A stretch of DNA of 41,156 nucleotides from a virus: IMG/VR virus record IMGVR_UViG_3300047496_000102, positions 1 through 41,156 of that record; one strand, given 5' to 3'. The notes under the pieces were generated by a model. It ran no database searches, was not told the DNA's origin, and saw only the letters and a program-made list of their open reading frames with translations. Of this stretch, positions 6,290 to 11,498 are shown piece by piece. Within the stretch, counting starts at the first letter, position 1, and every line of letters starts with the position of its first letter. A program made the translations under genes and the position numbers.

Positions 6290-6432
6290 TCTAGAGAACA
6301 TGAGAGTGGGTTGGATAATAGGGCGTTTTATGACTTTTTGCCCCCGGTTGTACCACATTCCGCCGACGTAAGCCGTCACCTTGCGACGAGCCTCGAATCG
6401 AACGAGCCTAACCCACACTGCTGCTCTCTAGA
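6290..6432 (-). ncRNA. Candidate multibranched structured RNA
   Basis: On the minus strand TCTAGAGAGCA (6432-6422) pairs with TGTTCTCTAGA (6300-6290), ten Watson-Crick pairs plus one G-T. Inside, GTGGGTT (6416-6410) pairs with AACCCAC (6312-6306). Further in are a TCG-rich hairpin, a CGTC/GACG hairpin with an alternative partner, and GGGC/GCCC. No convincing ORF covers it. Nested long-range pairs of this length are unlikely by chance. Strand is inferred from the surrounding leftward operon. Confidence 0.45.
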
Positions 6433-6473
6433 TTGTTAAAACTTACATCAAACCAATATGGTTTCTAAAGGAT

Positions 6474-6520
6474 AAGGGGCTGGAGCTGAACTACCACTTA
6501 CTTTCGTAAGACCCCTTTAT
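6474..6520 (-). ncRNA. Candidate compact three-way-junction RNA
   Basis: On the minus strand AAGGGG pairs with CCCCTT (6517-6512 with 6479-6474), extended by ATAA/TTAT with one bulge. Between them sit a CTTAC-GAAA-GTAAG hairpin with GNRA tetraloop (6510-6497) and a TGG(T)AG/CTCCA hairpin. This is a tidy three-way junction of about 50 nt, 50 nt after the zinc-ribbon gene stop. It could be an aptamer or processing element. A further inverted repeat AAACCA-TAT-TGGTTT lies at about 6452-6466. Confidence 0.4.
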
Positions 6521-6570
6521 TTCCTTTTGTAATCAGGGACATGTGGTTAACAATTAAGTTAGCGTTTACC

Positions 6571-6798
6571 TTAAACTTGTTGCCCCTCTGCATAGCGAGT
6601 GGGCATTTGCTCGACTTCAGCTCCAAGCTGTCGAGTAGTTTTACCGCAAGAATTACATTTGAAGTTCGGCACGACACTGTCCCAAAAGTAACGGTCGTCA
6701 TACGCACTATGATAGCTGTCAGTTGCCTCACAACCTTCACACTCCATATCTATACTTAAATCTCGCCGGTATTGGTTATAGCGTTTGATGACTTTCAT
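6571..6798 (-). CDS. Phage zinc-ribbon protein, first gene of the leftward operon
   Basis: 75 aa. It starts MKVIKRYNQYRRDLSIDMEC, with CEGC at about 20-23 and FKCNSCGK later: a four-Cys zinc ribbon with RYFWDSVVPNF between the halves. Similar proteins of this size and motif order are common in phages with unknown role, possibly transcription or nucleotide-related. AAGGAG lies just upstream of the ATG. Confidence 0.8.
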   Translation of the reverse strand: MKVIKRYNQYRRDLSIDMECEGCEATDSYHSAYDDRYFWDSVVPNFKCNSCGKTTRQLGAEVEQMPTRYAEGQQV

Positions 6799-6871
6799 CG
6801 TTCTCCTTATTTATTAACCAACTGTCCCTGATTTTTAAGTTCCGACCCACCGCTTTTGATGAGTTAAATAC

Positions 6872-6900
6872 AGCTTACGCCCATAGAAACATAATGTCAA
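6872..6900 (-). promoter_or_regulatory. Leftward operon promoter
   Basis: Minus-strand TTGACA at 6900-6895, 17-nt spacer, TAAGCT at 6877-6872. The -35 is perfect, the -10 weak. It is the only good candidate upstream of the first leftward gene, and it is divergent from the rightward promoter 35 bp away. Confidence 0.5.
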
Positions 6901-6933
6901 GTAACTTTACACTACCCTGTGTATAACTAGGTA

Positions 6934-6963
6934 TTGACACTATATATGAGTGCGTGATACCAT
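6934..6963 (+). promoter_or_regulatory. Rightward early promoter
   Basis: TTGACA 6934-6939, 18-nt spacer, TACCAT 6958-6963. Predicted start near 6970 leaves a leader of about 17 nt containing AAGGAG before ATG 6987. A second TTGACA-like site follows at 6963-6968. With the opposing promoter it makes a divergent control region. Confidence 0.6.
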
Positions 6964-6986
6964 TGACACATAATTAAGGAGTACAA

Positions 6987-7808
6987 ATGAAGACGTTCAC
7001 CAAAGGAATTAGCAAGTCAGATATGTTAGCTGAGGTACAGAAACATCGAAAGGCTGACCAAATATTACAAGGTACATATGGACGAAAAAACGGCACCTGG
7101 AAAGGTTGTGCCGTAGCTTGTTCACTGCGCTCTATAGACATTCTAAAAGGCAATGAACTGCACACTGAATATAAAAACCATAAACGTTATGAAACTGATT
7201 TAGGTATTCCTGAATGGATAGCTAGATTAGAAGATACTATCTTTGAAGGCCTGCCTAAAGACAAAGCTCTGCTGTGGCCTGAGCAGTTCATTAAAGCTAT
7301 CCCTGAAAACGTAGACCTAGAGCCGGTAAAATGGAAGTTTACGTCATACCTTATGAAAGAAAACATCGAAAGAGTCCTGTCTCTAGATCTACCCTTCGAA
7401 TTGAAAGAAGAAGTAGTTAAATCTATACGTGGTGTATTGTCTATAACTGATGAGGCTATAAAGACAGGTGTTTGGGATGAGTCAGCAGCACGGTCAGCAG
7501 AGTCAGCAGCACGGTCAGCAGCACGGTCAGCACGGTCAGCAGCATGGTCAGCATGGTCAGCATCATGGTCAGCATGGTCAGCAGCACGGTCAGCACGGTC
7601 AGCAGCATGGTCAGCATGGTCAGCAGCACGGTCAGCAGCATGGTCAGCAGCACGGTCAGCAGAGTCAGCAGCACGGTCAGCAGCACGGTCAGCAGAGTCA
7701 GCAGCATGGTCAGCATGGTCAGCAGAGTCAGCAGCAGGGTCAGCACGGTCAGCAGCCTACGAAAAGCACGCTAAGAAATTACTAGCATTACTGAGAGCAG
7801 CAAAATAA
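6987..7808 (+). CDS. Protein with conserved N-domain and long SAAR/SAAW/SAE repeat
   Basis: 273 aa. Residues 1-165 include GCAVACSLRS, LGIPEWIARLEDTIFEGLP, KALLWPEQFIKAIPENVDL and a helical end. I recall this as a widespread uncharacterised phage/bacterial family that often carries Ala-rich repeats. From about residue 166 come some 26 units of Ser-Ala-(Ala)-X with X = Arg, Trp or Glu (one Gly), of 3 or 4 residues. The tail EKHAKKLLALLRAAK follows. A 3/4 spacing places X on one face of a helix, so a long amphipathic rod is predicted. First gene of the early operon; strong SD. Confidence 0.8.
   Translation: MKTFTKGISKSDMLAEVQKHRKADQILQGTYGRKNGTWKGCAVACSLRSIDILKGNELHTEYKNHKRYETDLGIPEWIARLEDTIFEGLPKDKALLWPEQFIKAIPENVDLEPVKWKFTSYLMKENIERVLSLDLPFELKEEVVKSIRGVLSITDEAIKTGVWDESAARSAESAARSAARSARSAAWSAWSASWSAWSAARSARSAAWSAWSAARSAAWSAARSAESAARSAARSAESAAWSAWSAESAAGSARSAAYEKHAKKLLALLRAAK
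7484..7756 (+). repeat. In-frame 9/12-bp tandem repeat (GGTCAGCA core)
   Basis: Imperfect tandem array of TCAGCA(GCA)CGG / TGG / GAG units with 9- and 12-bp spacing, about 26 units. Changes among units fall almost only in the last codon: CGG (Arg), TGG (Trp), GAG (Glu), one GGG. All units are multiples of three, so unit gain or loss keeps the frame. The lack of stops also leaves other frames open. Confidence 0.9.
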
Positions 7809-7990
7809 TGCCATATAACCCTGAAACACAAGCAACCCTAGTAGTAGATAAGCCTTACCACAGTATGCTCAAGGAAATCGTAGAAGCAAAAGGTCAGACT
7901 CTTCGACGTGGTCTTGAAATCCTAATAGAAAGAGAGCATCAATTAGTCCAGAAAGACTACGAGAAGACTCAGAAAGGCTTAGACAAATGA
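7808..7990 (+). CDS. Ribbon-helix-helix-like DNA-binding protein
   Basis: 60 aa. A beta strand (QATLVVDKPYHSML) is followed by two helices (KEIVEAKGQTLRRGLEILIE), the Arc/MetJ RHH order, with a charged tail. It starts within the stop of the repeat gene (TAATG), so it is translationally coupled. Likely a small transcription regulator of the early region; operator unknown. Confidence 0.65.
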   Translation: MPYNPETQATLVVDKPYHSMLKEIVEAKGQTLRRGLEILIEREHQLVQKDYEKTQKGLDK

Positions 7991-8193
7991 TTAAATCACG
8001 CTGTACGGAATGTGGCGCTACGAGTCTAGAGGGTATTTTGCAGCATACTGAGACTTGTACAGCAACGTTAATGAAGCCGTCTATGGGGCAGGAGTTACGA
8101 CCGTCAGCAACGGTACTAATCTTTGGTAGCCCGGAAGAACAAAAGAAGTTTATGGATAATTTAAGGGTGCTAAAGGAATATGAACTACGCTAA
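7987..8193 (+). CDS. Zinc-finger-like small protein
   Basis: 68 aa. N-terminal CTECGATSLEGILQHTETC gives a CxxC...HxxxC zinc-finger pattern, followed by a helical C-terminus. ATGA overlap with the RHH gene. Not recognised beyond the metal site. Confidence 0.6.
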   Translation: MIKSRCTECGATSLEGILQHTETCTATLMKPSMGQELRPSATVLIFGSPEEQKKFMDNLRVLKEYELR

Positions 8194-8214
8194 ACCTAAC
8201 CAGGATAAAGACTG

Positions 8215-8424
8215 ATGATTGATTTACCAAAGCCAGACAATCGGTATAAGCCAGGTAAGATAGTAAAAGATAAGAAGGGTATGTACCGAGGTCACAGCCA
8301 GACCGTAGAACTTAAGCGTATGACTGTACCATCAGAGGCACCAGCACATGTACAGCTTAACCCTCCGCTTGTAGCAACTAAAGAGCTGGCAGAACATCTT
8401 AGTAAGTCATCCAGGGAGGACTAA
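8215..8424 (+). CDS. Hypothetical protein (69 aa)
   Basis: Starts MIDLPKPDNRYKPGKIVKDK, a basic N-terminus, then mixed helix. Weak SD (AGGA) about 10 bases upstream. Not recognised. Confidence 0.55.
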   Translation: MIDLPKPDNRYKPGKIVKDKKGMYRGHSQTVELKRMTVPSEAPAHVQLNPPLVATKELAEHLSKSSRED

Positions 8425-8426
8425 CT

Positions 8427-8582
8427 ATGGATACATTAGATAAGGAGTGTGGTAAATGGGTTTCTTGGTGGGACGGTGAATATGAAGGCGAATGTGAACT
8501 TCACGAAGGGCATAATGGAGACCACTACGATGGTAACTCCTGGTTCGATGACAATATGGAAAACAAAGATGACGAACATTGA
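8427..8582 (+). CDS. Acidic mini-protein (51 aa)
   Basis: MDTLDKECGKWVSWWDGEYE, then ECELHEGHNGDHYDG and a very acidic end. Cys/His residues (C8, C23, H25, H28, H32) could bind metal. GGGAGGA lies six bases upstream. It overlaps the next gene out of frame. Acidic small phage proteins are sometimes DNA mimics, but nothing specific supports that here. Confidence 0.6.
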   Translation: MDTLDKECGKWVSWWDGEYEGECELHEGHNGDHYDGNSWFDDNMENKDDEH

Positions 8583-8817
8583 CGAAATATTAGTAGAAAT
8601 ACTAAACGAAATTTATCCGGCTGATTCGTGGGAACAAATAGGGTTTTCCGAAGCCAAAGCTAAATTTAAGATCTTGCTAAATGAAGCTAGGATTGATGAG
8701 CTTACCCGAATAGACACTCGGCGGCGATACGGAGCCGATTATCAGGAAAGTTTAGACGAGACTGATGATTACAAGGAAAACCGTATCAATGAACTCAGAG
8801 AAGGTAAGGATGTATAA
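8569..8817 (+). CDS. Hypothetical protein (82 aa), start reassigned
   Basis: From ATG 8569: MTNIDEILVEILNEIYPADS, helical and charged, with DELTRIDTRRRYGADYQESL in the middle. The in-frame upstream extension to 8449 covers the acidic mini-gene and reads unlike a protein, so the inner start (overlapping the previous stop region by 14 nt) is preferred. Confidence 0.55.
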   Translation: MTNIDEILVEILNEIYPADSWEQIGFSEAKAKFKILLNEARIDELTRIDTRRRYGADYQESLDETDDYKENRINELREGKDV

Positions 8818-8885
8818 TGAATCTATATGAGGAAGTGATGTACAACTTTAATATAGCCCTTATAGAACTTAATAACAGGGGCTAA
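8817..8885 (+). CDS. Mini-ORF (22 aa)
   Basis: MNLYEEVMYNFNIALIELNN plus RG. TAATG overlap with the preceding gene suggests coupled translation. Very short; function unknown. Confidence 0.35.
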   Translation: MNLYEEVMYNFNIALIELNNRG

Positions 8886-8895
8886 CTACACTTAT

Positions 8896-8985
8896 ATGAA
8901 ACGTGGCTGGATTCTCGTAGACTTCGATAAGTTCTGCCTGCTCTGTGGCTGTCCTGTAACGCATGAGTGTCCATACTTAACGTGA
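8896..8985 (+). CDS. Cys-rich mini-protein (29 aa)
   Basis: MKRGWILVDFDKFCLLCGCP followed by VTHECPYLT: CxxCxC plus His and Cys make a compact metal site. No clear SD. Plausible but short. Confidence 0.4.
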   Translation: MKRGWILVDFDKFCLLCGCPVTHECPYLT

Positions 8986-9014
8986 TTGACAGGTAAGCGT
9001 GAGTTTGATAATAT
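8986..9014 (+). promoter_or_regulatory. Strong sigma70-type promoter
   Basis: TTGACA 8986-8991, 17-nt spacer, TAATAT 9009-9014: near-consensus at both boxes. Predicted start about 9021, leaving a leader of about 150 nt before the GTG at 9174. Confidence 0.75.
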
Positions 9015-9020
9015 AGTGGC

Positions 9021-9173
9021 AAGTTTAGTCTCTTGAGAAACTGACTAAATCTAGGCGCTTGGTTAGTACTGACTAAAAACCGAAATCAGCAACAAATAGA
9101 AAACCCCCGAGGATTAGTCGAGGGCGTCTCTTGAGATGTCTAAATCTTATCACAGTGGGTAAGGAGGTGTCAA
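9021..9173 (+). promoter_or_regulatory. Leader RNA with repeated TCTCTTGAGA and inverted repeats
   Basis: Contains two copies of TCTCTTGAGA (about 9031 and 9126), each followed within about 5 nt by CTAAATCT. It also has TTTAGTC...GACTAAA and TTAGT...ACTAA inverted repeats, and a CCC-CGA/TCG-GGG hairpin around 9106-9126. The spacing suggests alternative pairings or protein sites controlling the gene at 9174. No canonical terminator T-run follows. Confidence 0.45.
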
Positions 9174-9458
9174 GTGAGTAACAGTACATCTAGCGTCGGT
9201 GAGATTATCACTAACACTAAACCACTAATCACTAGTGATAGTGAAGTTAAAAACACTAACACTAGAACACTAGTGGAAGTAAGACAAATAGCTCAAAAGC
9301 TATGTGATAGATTAAACAACCAGTCGAGATTTGAATATTACTGTAAGGTTGCATGGAACTTATCGGACGCAAAGATCTGGACAAGCTTGGAGACTGCGCT
9401 AACCGGCCAAGACCCGGCGAAATACTTTAGCTTCTTAACCAGCATGGAGATGAAATGA
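9174..9458 (+). CDS. Possible replication-associated protein carrying iterons in its gene
   Basis: 94 aa from GTG 9174 with GGAGG upstream. N-terminus is Ser/Thr/Asn-rich. The second half is helical: EVRQIAQKLCDRLNNQSRFE, then KVAWNLSDAKIWTSLETALT and DPAKYFSFLT, reminiscent of C-terminal segments of replication proteins that end in P-x-x-YF. The 5' part of the gene holds a CACTA iteron array, the arrangement seen in lambda O/ori. Role inferred from these two clues; no catalytic motif. Confidence 0.5.
   Translation: MSNSTSSVGEIITNTKPLITSDSEVKNTNTRTLVEVRQIAQKLCDRLNNQSRFEYYCKVAWNLSDAKIWTSLETALTGQDPAKYFSFLTSMEMK
9209..9275 (+). repeat. CACTA iteron array (candidate replication origin)
   Basis: Ten copies of CACTA or its complement TAGTG in 67 bp, in two similar blocks. 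CACTA starts at 9209, 9215, 9223 and 9230, and again at 9254, 9260 and 9268. Both blocks end in the palindrome CACTAGTG (9230-9237, 9268-9275), and another TAGTG lies at 9239. Spacings of 6, 8 and 7 and then 6 and 8 bp repeat between blocks. Iterons inside an initiator gene mark lambda-type origins. Confidence 0.6.
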
Positions 9459-9547
9459 GCTTGCCCCATCCACTTAAATGCTCAAAATGTGAGTATGTGG
9501 CAACGAGTGTGGAAGACTCAAAGTTGCATTGGCTCGACCACGATTGA
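9455..9547 (+). CDS. Single C2H2-type zinc-finger mini-protein (30 aa)
   Basis: MSLPHPLKCSKCEYVATSVE followed by DSKLHWLDHD: CxxC, 12-residue loop, then HxxxxH-like ending, close to a classical C2H2 finger. ATGA overlap with the preceding gene, so it is probably co-translated with the putative replication protein. Confidence 0.55.
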   Translation: MSLPHPLKCSKCEYVATSVEDSKLHWLDHD

Positions 9548-9633
9548 TATAATTAAACTTATCAAGCTTCGTGCTTGAACTATGGGCTTCGGCCTCGCCC
9601 TAACGGGCAAACAGGCAACCTCGGATAACGTTG
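9548..9633 (+). promoter_or_regulatory. Hairpin-rich leader of the HNH gene
   Basis: Contains TCAAGC-TTCG-T-GCTTGA (9562-9578), GGC-TTCG-GCC (9585-9594), and GGGC, GCCC, GGGC segments that allow two exclusive hairpins. It ends with CAACCTCGG (9616-9624), the partner of CCGAGGTTG after the gene. No T-run terminator and no SD. Confidence 0.45.
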
Positions 9634-10099
9634 ATGAAGAATTTAAAAGACATTGAAAGATTCACTTGGGAGAGAATGCACGAGAGGTGCTATAACCCAG
9701 CAGCCTTGAGCTACAAGAACTATGGCGCACGAGGTATCAAAGTCTGTGAACGCTGGAGTACATTTGATAACTTTATAGATGATATGGGTAAGCGACCAGA
9801 AGGACACTCAATAGACCGCATAGACAACACTGGAGATTACACTCCTGAAAACTGCCGGTGGTTACCAAGACACTTACAGAACTACAATCGGCGACTTCTT
9901 AAAAACAACACAAGTGGTCAGACAGGTGTGTACTGGTTTAAATACAAAAAGCGTTGGTTAGCAAAGATTATAATCAAAGGAAAAGTACTAACTCTTGGGT
10001 ACTATCGGAACAAAGAAGACGCTATCAATGCCAGAAAAGCAGCAGAAGAGAAGTATCTGAAGCCCTTAATTAGTTAATGCAGCTTTAACGCCGAGGTTG
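9616..10099. repeat. 9-bp inverted repeat bracketing the HNH gene
   Basis: CAACCTCGG (9616-9624) and CCGAGGTTG (10091-10099) are perfect reverse complements on either side of the endonuclease gene. They could close an RNA stem around the ORF, as in intron or IStron-like units, or be a footprint of insertion. No group I core motifs are visible. Confidence 0.5.
9634..10077 (+). CDS. HNH homing endonuclease with AP2-like DNA-binding domain
   Basis: 147 aa from ATG 9634. The front half has the phage HNH pattern: WERMHERCYNPAALSYKNYG, ARGIKVCERW, GHSIDRIDNTGDYTPENCRW. The back half is an AP2-type DNA-binding domain (GVYWFKYKKRWLAKIIIKGK, LGYYRNKEDAINARKAAEEK). Such proteins cut DNA and spread as free-standing or intron-borne mobile genes. 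No SD. A related copy lies at 40306. Confidence 0.85.
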   Translation: MKNLKDIERFTWERMHERCYNPAALSYKNYGARGIKVCERWSTFDNFIDDMGKRPEGHSIDRIDNTGDYTPENCRWLPRHLQNYNRRLLKNNTSGQTGVYWFKYKKRWLAKIIIKGKVLTLGYYRNKEDAINARKAAEEKYLKPLIS

Positions 10100-10142
10100 T
10101 TTTAATTCTGCTATACTATACTCATTAAACGGAGCATACATT

Positions 10143-10163
10143 ATGGGAACACATATCCACTAA
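10143..10163 (+). CDS. Very short leader ORF (6 aa)
   Basis: ATG-GGA-ACA-CAT-ATC-CAC-TAA (MGTHIH) preceded by GGAG. Its last codons overlap the first copy of CACTAAAGGAG, the SD of the next ORF. Probably a leader peptide; a TATACT -10-like box lies just upstream. Confidence 0.3.
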   Translation: MGTHIH

Positions 10164-10202
10164 AGGAGTACATCATGACCAGCACATCAATCACTAAAGG
10201 AG
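10158..10202 (+). repeat. Repeated CACTAAAGGAG ribosome-site element
   Basis: Exact 11-nt copies at 10158-10168 and 10192-10202, 34 bp apart, each acting as SD for a following ATG (10175 and 10209). The second copy lies inside the 10-aa ORF, so translation of the leader ORFs and of the membrane protein are interlocked. Confidence 0.6.
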
Positions 10203-10207
10203 CTTAA
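10175..10207 (+). CDS. Short leader ORF (10 aa)
   Basis: MTSTSITKGA, preceded by AAGGAG. Its stop lies one base before the ATG of the membrane protein. Likely a coupling or leader peptide rather than a functional protein. Confidence 0.3.
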   Translation: MTSTSITKGA

Positions 10208-10208
10208 T

Positions 10209-10367
10209 ATGGGAATATTCCTTTTAGGAATATGGTTAATACTCTACGGACTAACGCTAGCAGCTGTTATAAGCCTCTCAGGGACGATTCTAGGCGTTTT
10301 CGCTGTCGTTGTAGGCGTAGTTCTGTTATTTGAAGGCCGTGGCGTTATAACGAACGTACGACGGTAG
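10209..10367 (+). CDS. Two-helix small membrane protein A (52 aa)
   Basis: Starts MGIFLLGIWLILYGLTLAAV, then a second TM helix (ILGVFAVVVGVVLLF) and a short basic tail GRGVITNVRR. The gene at 11499 is a clear paralogue (GIWLILFGL; ...EGRSVITT). Small GIWLILFGL-type proteins are familiar from Patescibacteria genomes, a host hint. Function unknown. Confidence 0.7.
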   Translation: MGIFLLGIWLILYGLTLAAVISLSGTILGVFAVVVGVVLLFEGRGVITNVRR

Positions 10368-10385
10368 AACAGACAAGAAAAGAAC

Positions 10386-10414
10386 TTGATTACCAACCTG
10401 ACCTCTGTTACAAT
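10386..10414 (+). promoter_or_regulatory. Promoter giving a leaderless mRNA
   Basis: TTGATT 10386-10391, 17-nt spacer, TACAAT 10409-10414; only six bases separate the -10 from ATG 10421, so the transcript should begin at the start codon. Confidence 0.65.
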
Positions 10415-10420
10415 AGATAT

Positions 10421-10576
10421 ATGAAACTATATAAACGTCCTAAATGCTGGCTTACACGCCATCACTGGCTTCTTAAAACTACAGTTCAAGACGGACCAGC
10501 GCTTTATACGTACTACTACCAATGCCAAGTGTGCGGAAAGTATAATCTTCAGAAAGTACGACACCTAGATGATTAA
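10421..10576 (+). CDS. Zinc-binding mini-protein (51 aa)
   Basis: Starts MKLYKRPKCWLTRHHWLLKT and carries YYQCQVCGKYNLQKVRHLDD: CxxC plus an upstream Cys/His pair, a zinc ribbon. Transcribed from a leaderless promoter; its end overlaps the next ORF out of frame. Confidence 0.6.
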   Translation: MKLYKRPKCWLTRHHWLLKTTVQDGPALYTYYYQCQVCGKYNLQKVRHLDD

Positions 10577-10670
10577 CTACATCCTCATAGCCATAAACCT
10601 TATACCGTTAGTTATATATCTTGTAATGGTGCTGTTTAAGCTCTTTAAAAGAGAGCACCCCACGTCTTAG
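10569..10670 (+). CDS. Single-pass membrane mini-protein (33 aa)
   Basis: MINYILIAINLIPLVIYLVM then VLFKLFKREHPTS: one TM helix and a basic tail. It starts inside the end of the zinc mini-gene. Its 3' end runs into a strong hairpin. Confidence 0.45.
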   Translation: MINYILIAINLIPLVIYLVMVLFKLFKREHPTS

Positions 10671-10677
10671 GTGGGGC
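10652..10677 (+). terminator. Hairpin at the end of the TM mini-gene (weak terminator)
   Basis: CCCCAC-GTCTTAG-GTGGGG with an AG/CT extension. Six GC-rich pairs but no T-run (AATTAGCG follows), so termination would be partial or factor-assisted. ATTAGCGTATATTCG follows and recurs as ATTAGCGTATGTTCG at about 10763. Confidence 0.4.
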
Positions 10678-10721
10678 TAATTAGCGTATATTCGCTCTCC
10701 GAGAACACTACCAATGGCGTG

Positions 10722-10750
10722 TTGACTACATAGTATCATGTGTGTACAAT
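10722..10750 (+). promoter_or_regulatory. Strong promoter for the 10965 gene
   Basis: TTGACT 10722-10727, 17-nt spacer, TACAAT 10745-10750. Predicted start about 10757, giving a 208-nt leader. Confidence 0.7.
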
Positions 10751-10756
10751 TGATAT

Positions 10757-10964
10757 CAACATATTAGCGTATGTTCGTAGCTGGAACTAGACCAGAGGGT
10801 TACGTAAAAAAAGAGCTTTGGTCTAGCCGAACCACGACAGCCCTACCACAGACTGACAGTTATCGATTCATCCTTAACCGTCAAGGGCAGAGACTGGGAG
10901 GGCATCCTAACCCCTGTTAGACAGGCCGAAGGCCTTTAATACTATACAAAGTATAGGAGGGTAT
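10757..10964 (+). promoter_or_regulatory. Long structured 5' leader
   Basis: CTAGACCA/TGGTCTAG (10787-10794 with 10819-10826) closes a loop with seven As. GCCCT/AGGGC spans the centre. CCTGT-TAG-ACAGG (10913-10925) and AGGCC-GAA-GGCCT (10923-10935) overlap and exclude one another. CTATAC-AAA-GTATAG (10942-10956) ends on the GGAGG of the gene. Mutually exclusive hairpins before an SD-proximal hairpin are a typical regulatory-leader layout. No known riboswitch recognised. Confidence 0.5.
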
Positions 10965-11273
10965 ATGAGTAAGAAGAAACCAAAGACGGAAGGCTTAGAG
11001 TGGCTGATTCACAGTCTTAACGCTTTCAACGGTAGCGGTTACGCTGATATGAATAGCCCAGAAGATTTCTTAGAGAGCTACGTCGCTTACAAGGTCATGC
11101 GTGATAAACCTGAAGCCGTTGTGCTCGCTCAGCGCTTTAAACAAGACGCTCTGTTGTTTTTAGACGATTTCCTACAGAAAACCTACGGAGCAAGCAGAAA
11201 GCCCGCAGAAAAGCACCTTAAACGGCTACAGGCGACGAGAGACCAGTTAAACAGCCAAATGAAGTTTATCTAA
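10965..11273 (+). CDS. Hypothetical protein (102 aa), possibly packaging-related
   Basis: Basic start MSKKKPKTEGLEWLIHSLNA, acidic middle, helical end KPAEKHLKRLQATRDQLNSQ. GGAGG upstream. Located three genes before the terminase-small-like gene. Not recognised. The dedicated promoter and long leader indicate it is specially controlled. Confidence 0.6.
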   Translation: MSKKKPKTEGLEWLIHSLNAFNGSGYADMNSPEDFLESYVAYKVMRDKPEAVVLAQRFKQDALLFLDDFLQKTYGASRKPAEKHLKRLQATRDQLNSQMKFI

Positions 11274-11276
11274 AGC

Positions 11277-11426
11277 CTATACGTCGTCTGTAAGCTTAGA
11301 ACGCTCACTATAGTGCTGGTAGAACGTAAAGCGCTCATAAAACGTCTCAGCGGCCTTGTAAACGGTCTGACGCAGTGTCAGCTTAAGGTCTGTTTTGTTG
11401 TTACGTTTAATCTTAATTTTCATCAT
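11277..11426 (-). CDS. Small basic antisense-strand protein (49 aa)
   Basis: MMKIKIKRNNKTDLKLTLRQ, then helical TVYKAAETFYERFTFYQHYS. It is convergent with the 10965 gene and divergent from the 11499 gene. On the minus strand TTGACT-17-TAGTAT ends nine bases before the first ATG, so the mRNA should have a leader of at most a few bases. Probably a small regulator. Confidence 0.55.
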   Translation of the reverse strand: MMKIKIKRNNKTDLKLTLRQTVYKAAETFYERFTFYQHYSERSKLTDDV

Positions 11427-11498
11427 AACTATTACATACTACCACAATAACTATAATAAGTCAATAGAGTATACTGATAACATAACTCAGGAGGACAC

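Noticed and set aside
6370-6432. tRNA gene on the minus strand
   Set aside because: A GTTCGATTC T-loop-like sequence is present, but no matching acceptor, D-arm or anticodon arm can be built around it.
7484-7756. Repeat array as CRISPR
   Set aside because: Units are contiguous 9/12-bp in-frame repeats with no unique spacers, inside a coding gene.
7456-7785. Alternative-frame and antisense ORFs in the repeat array
   Set aside because: They are open only because the 9/12-bp repeat lacks stops; products are Gln-His-Gly or Leu-Thr-Met runs with no start signals. The SAAR frame continues a normal protein at both ends.
9541-10110. Group I intron around the HNH gene
   Set aside because: The flanks can form stems, but I find no P7/R and S core motifs (GACTA / ATAGTC type) after the ORF and no interrupted host gene.
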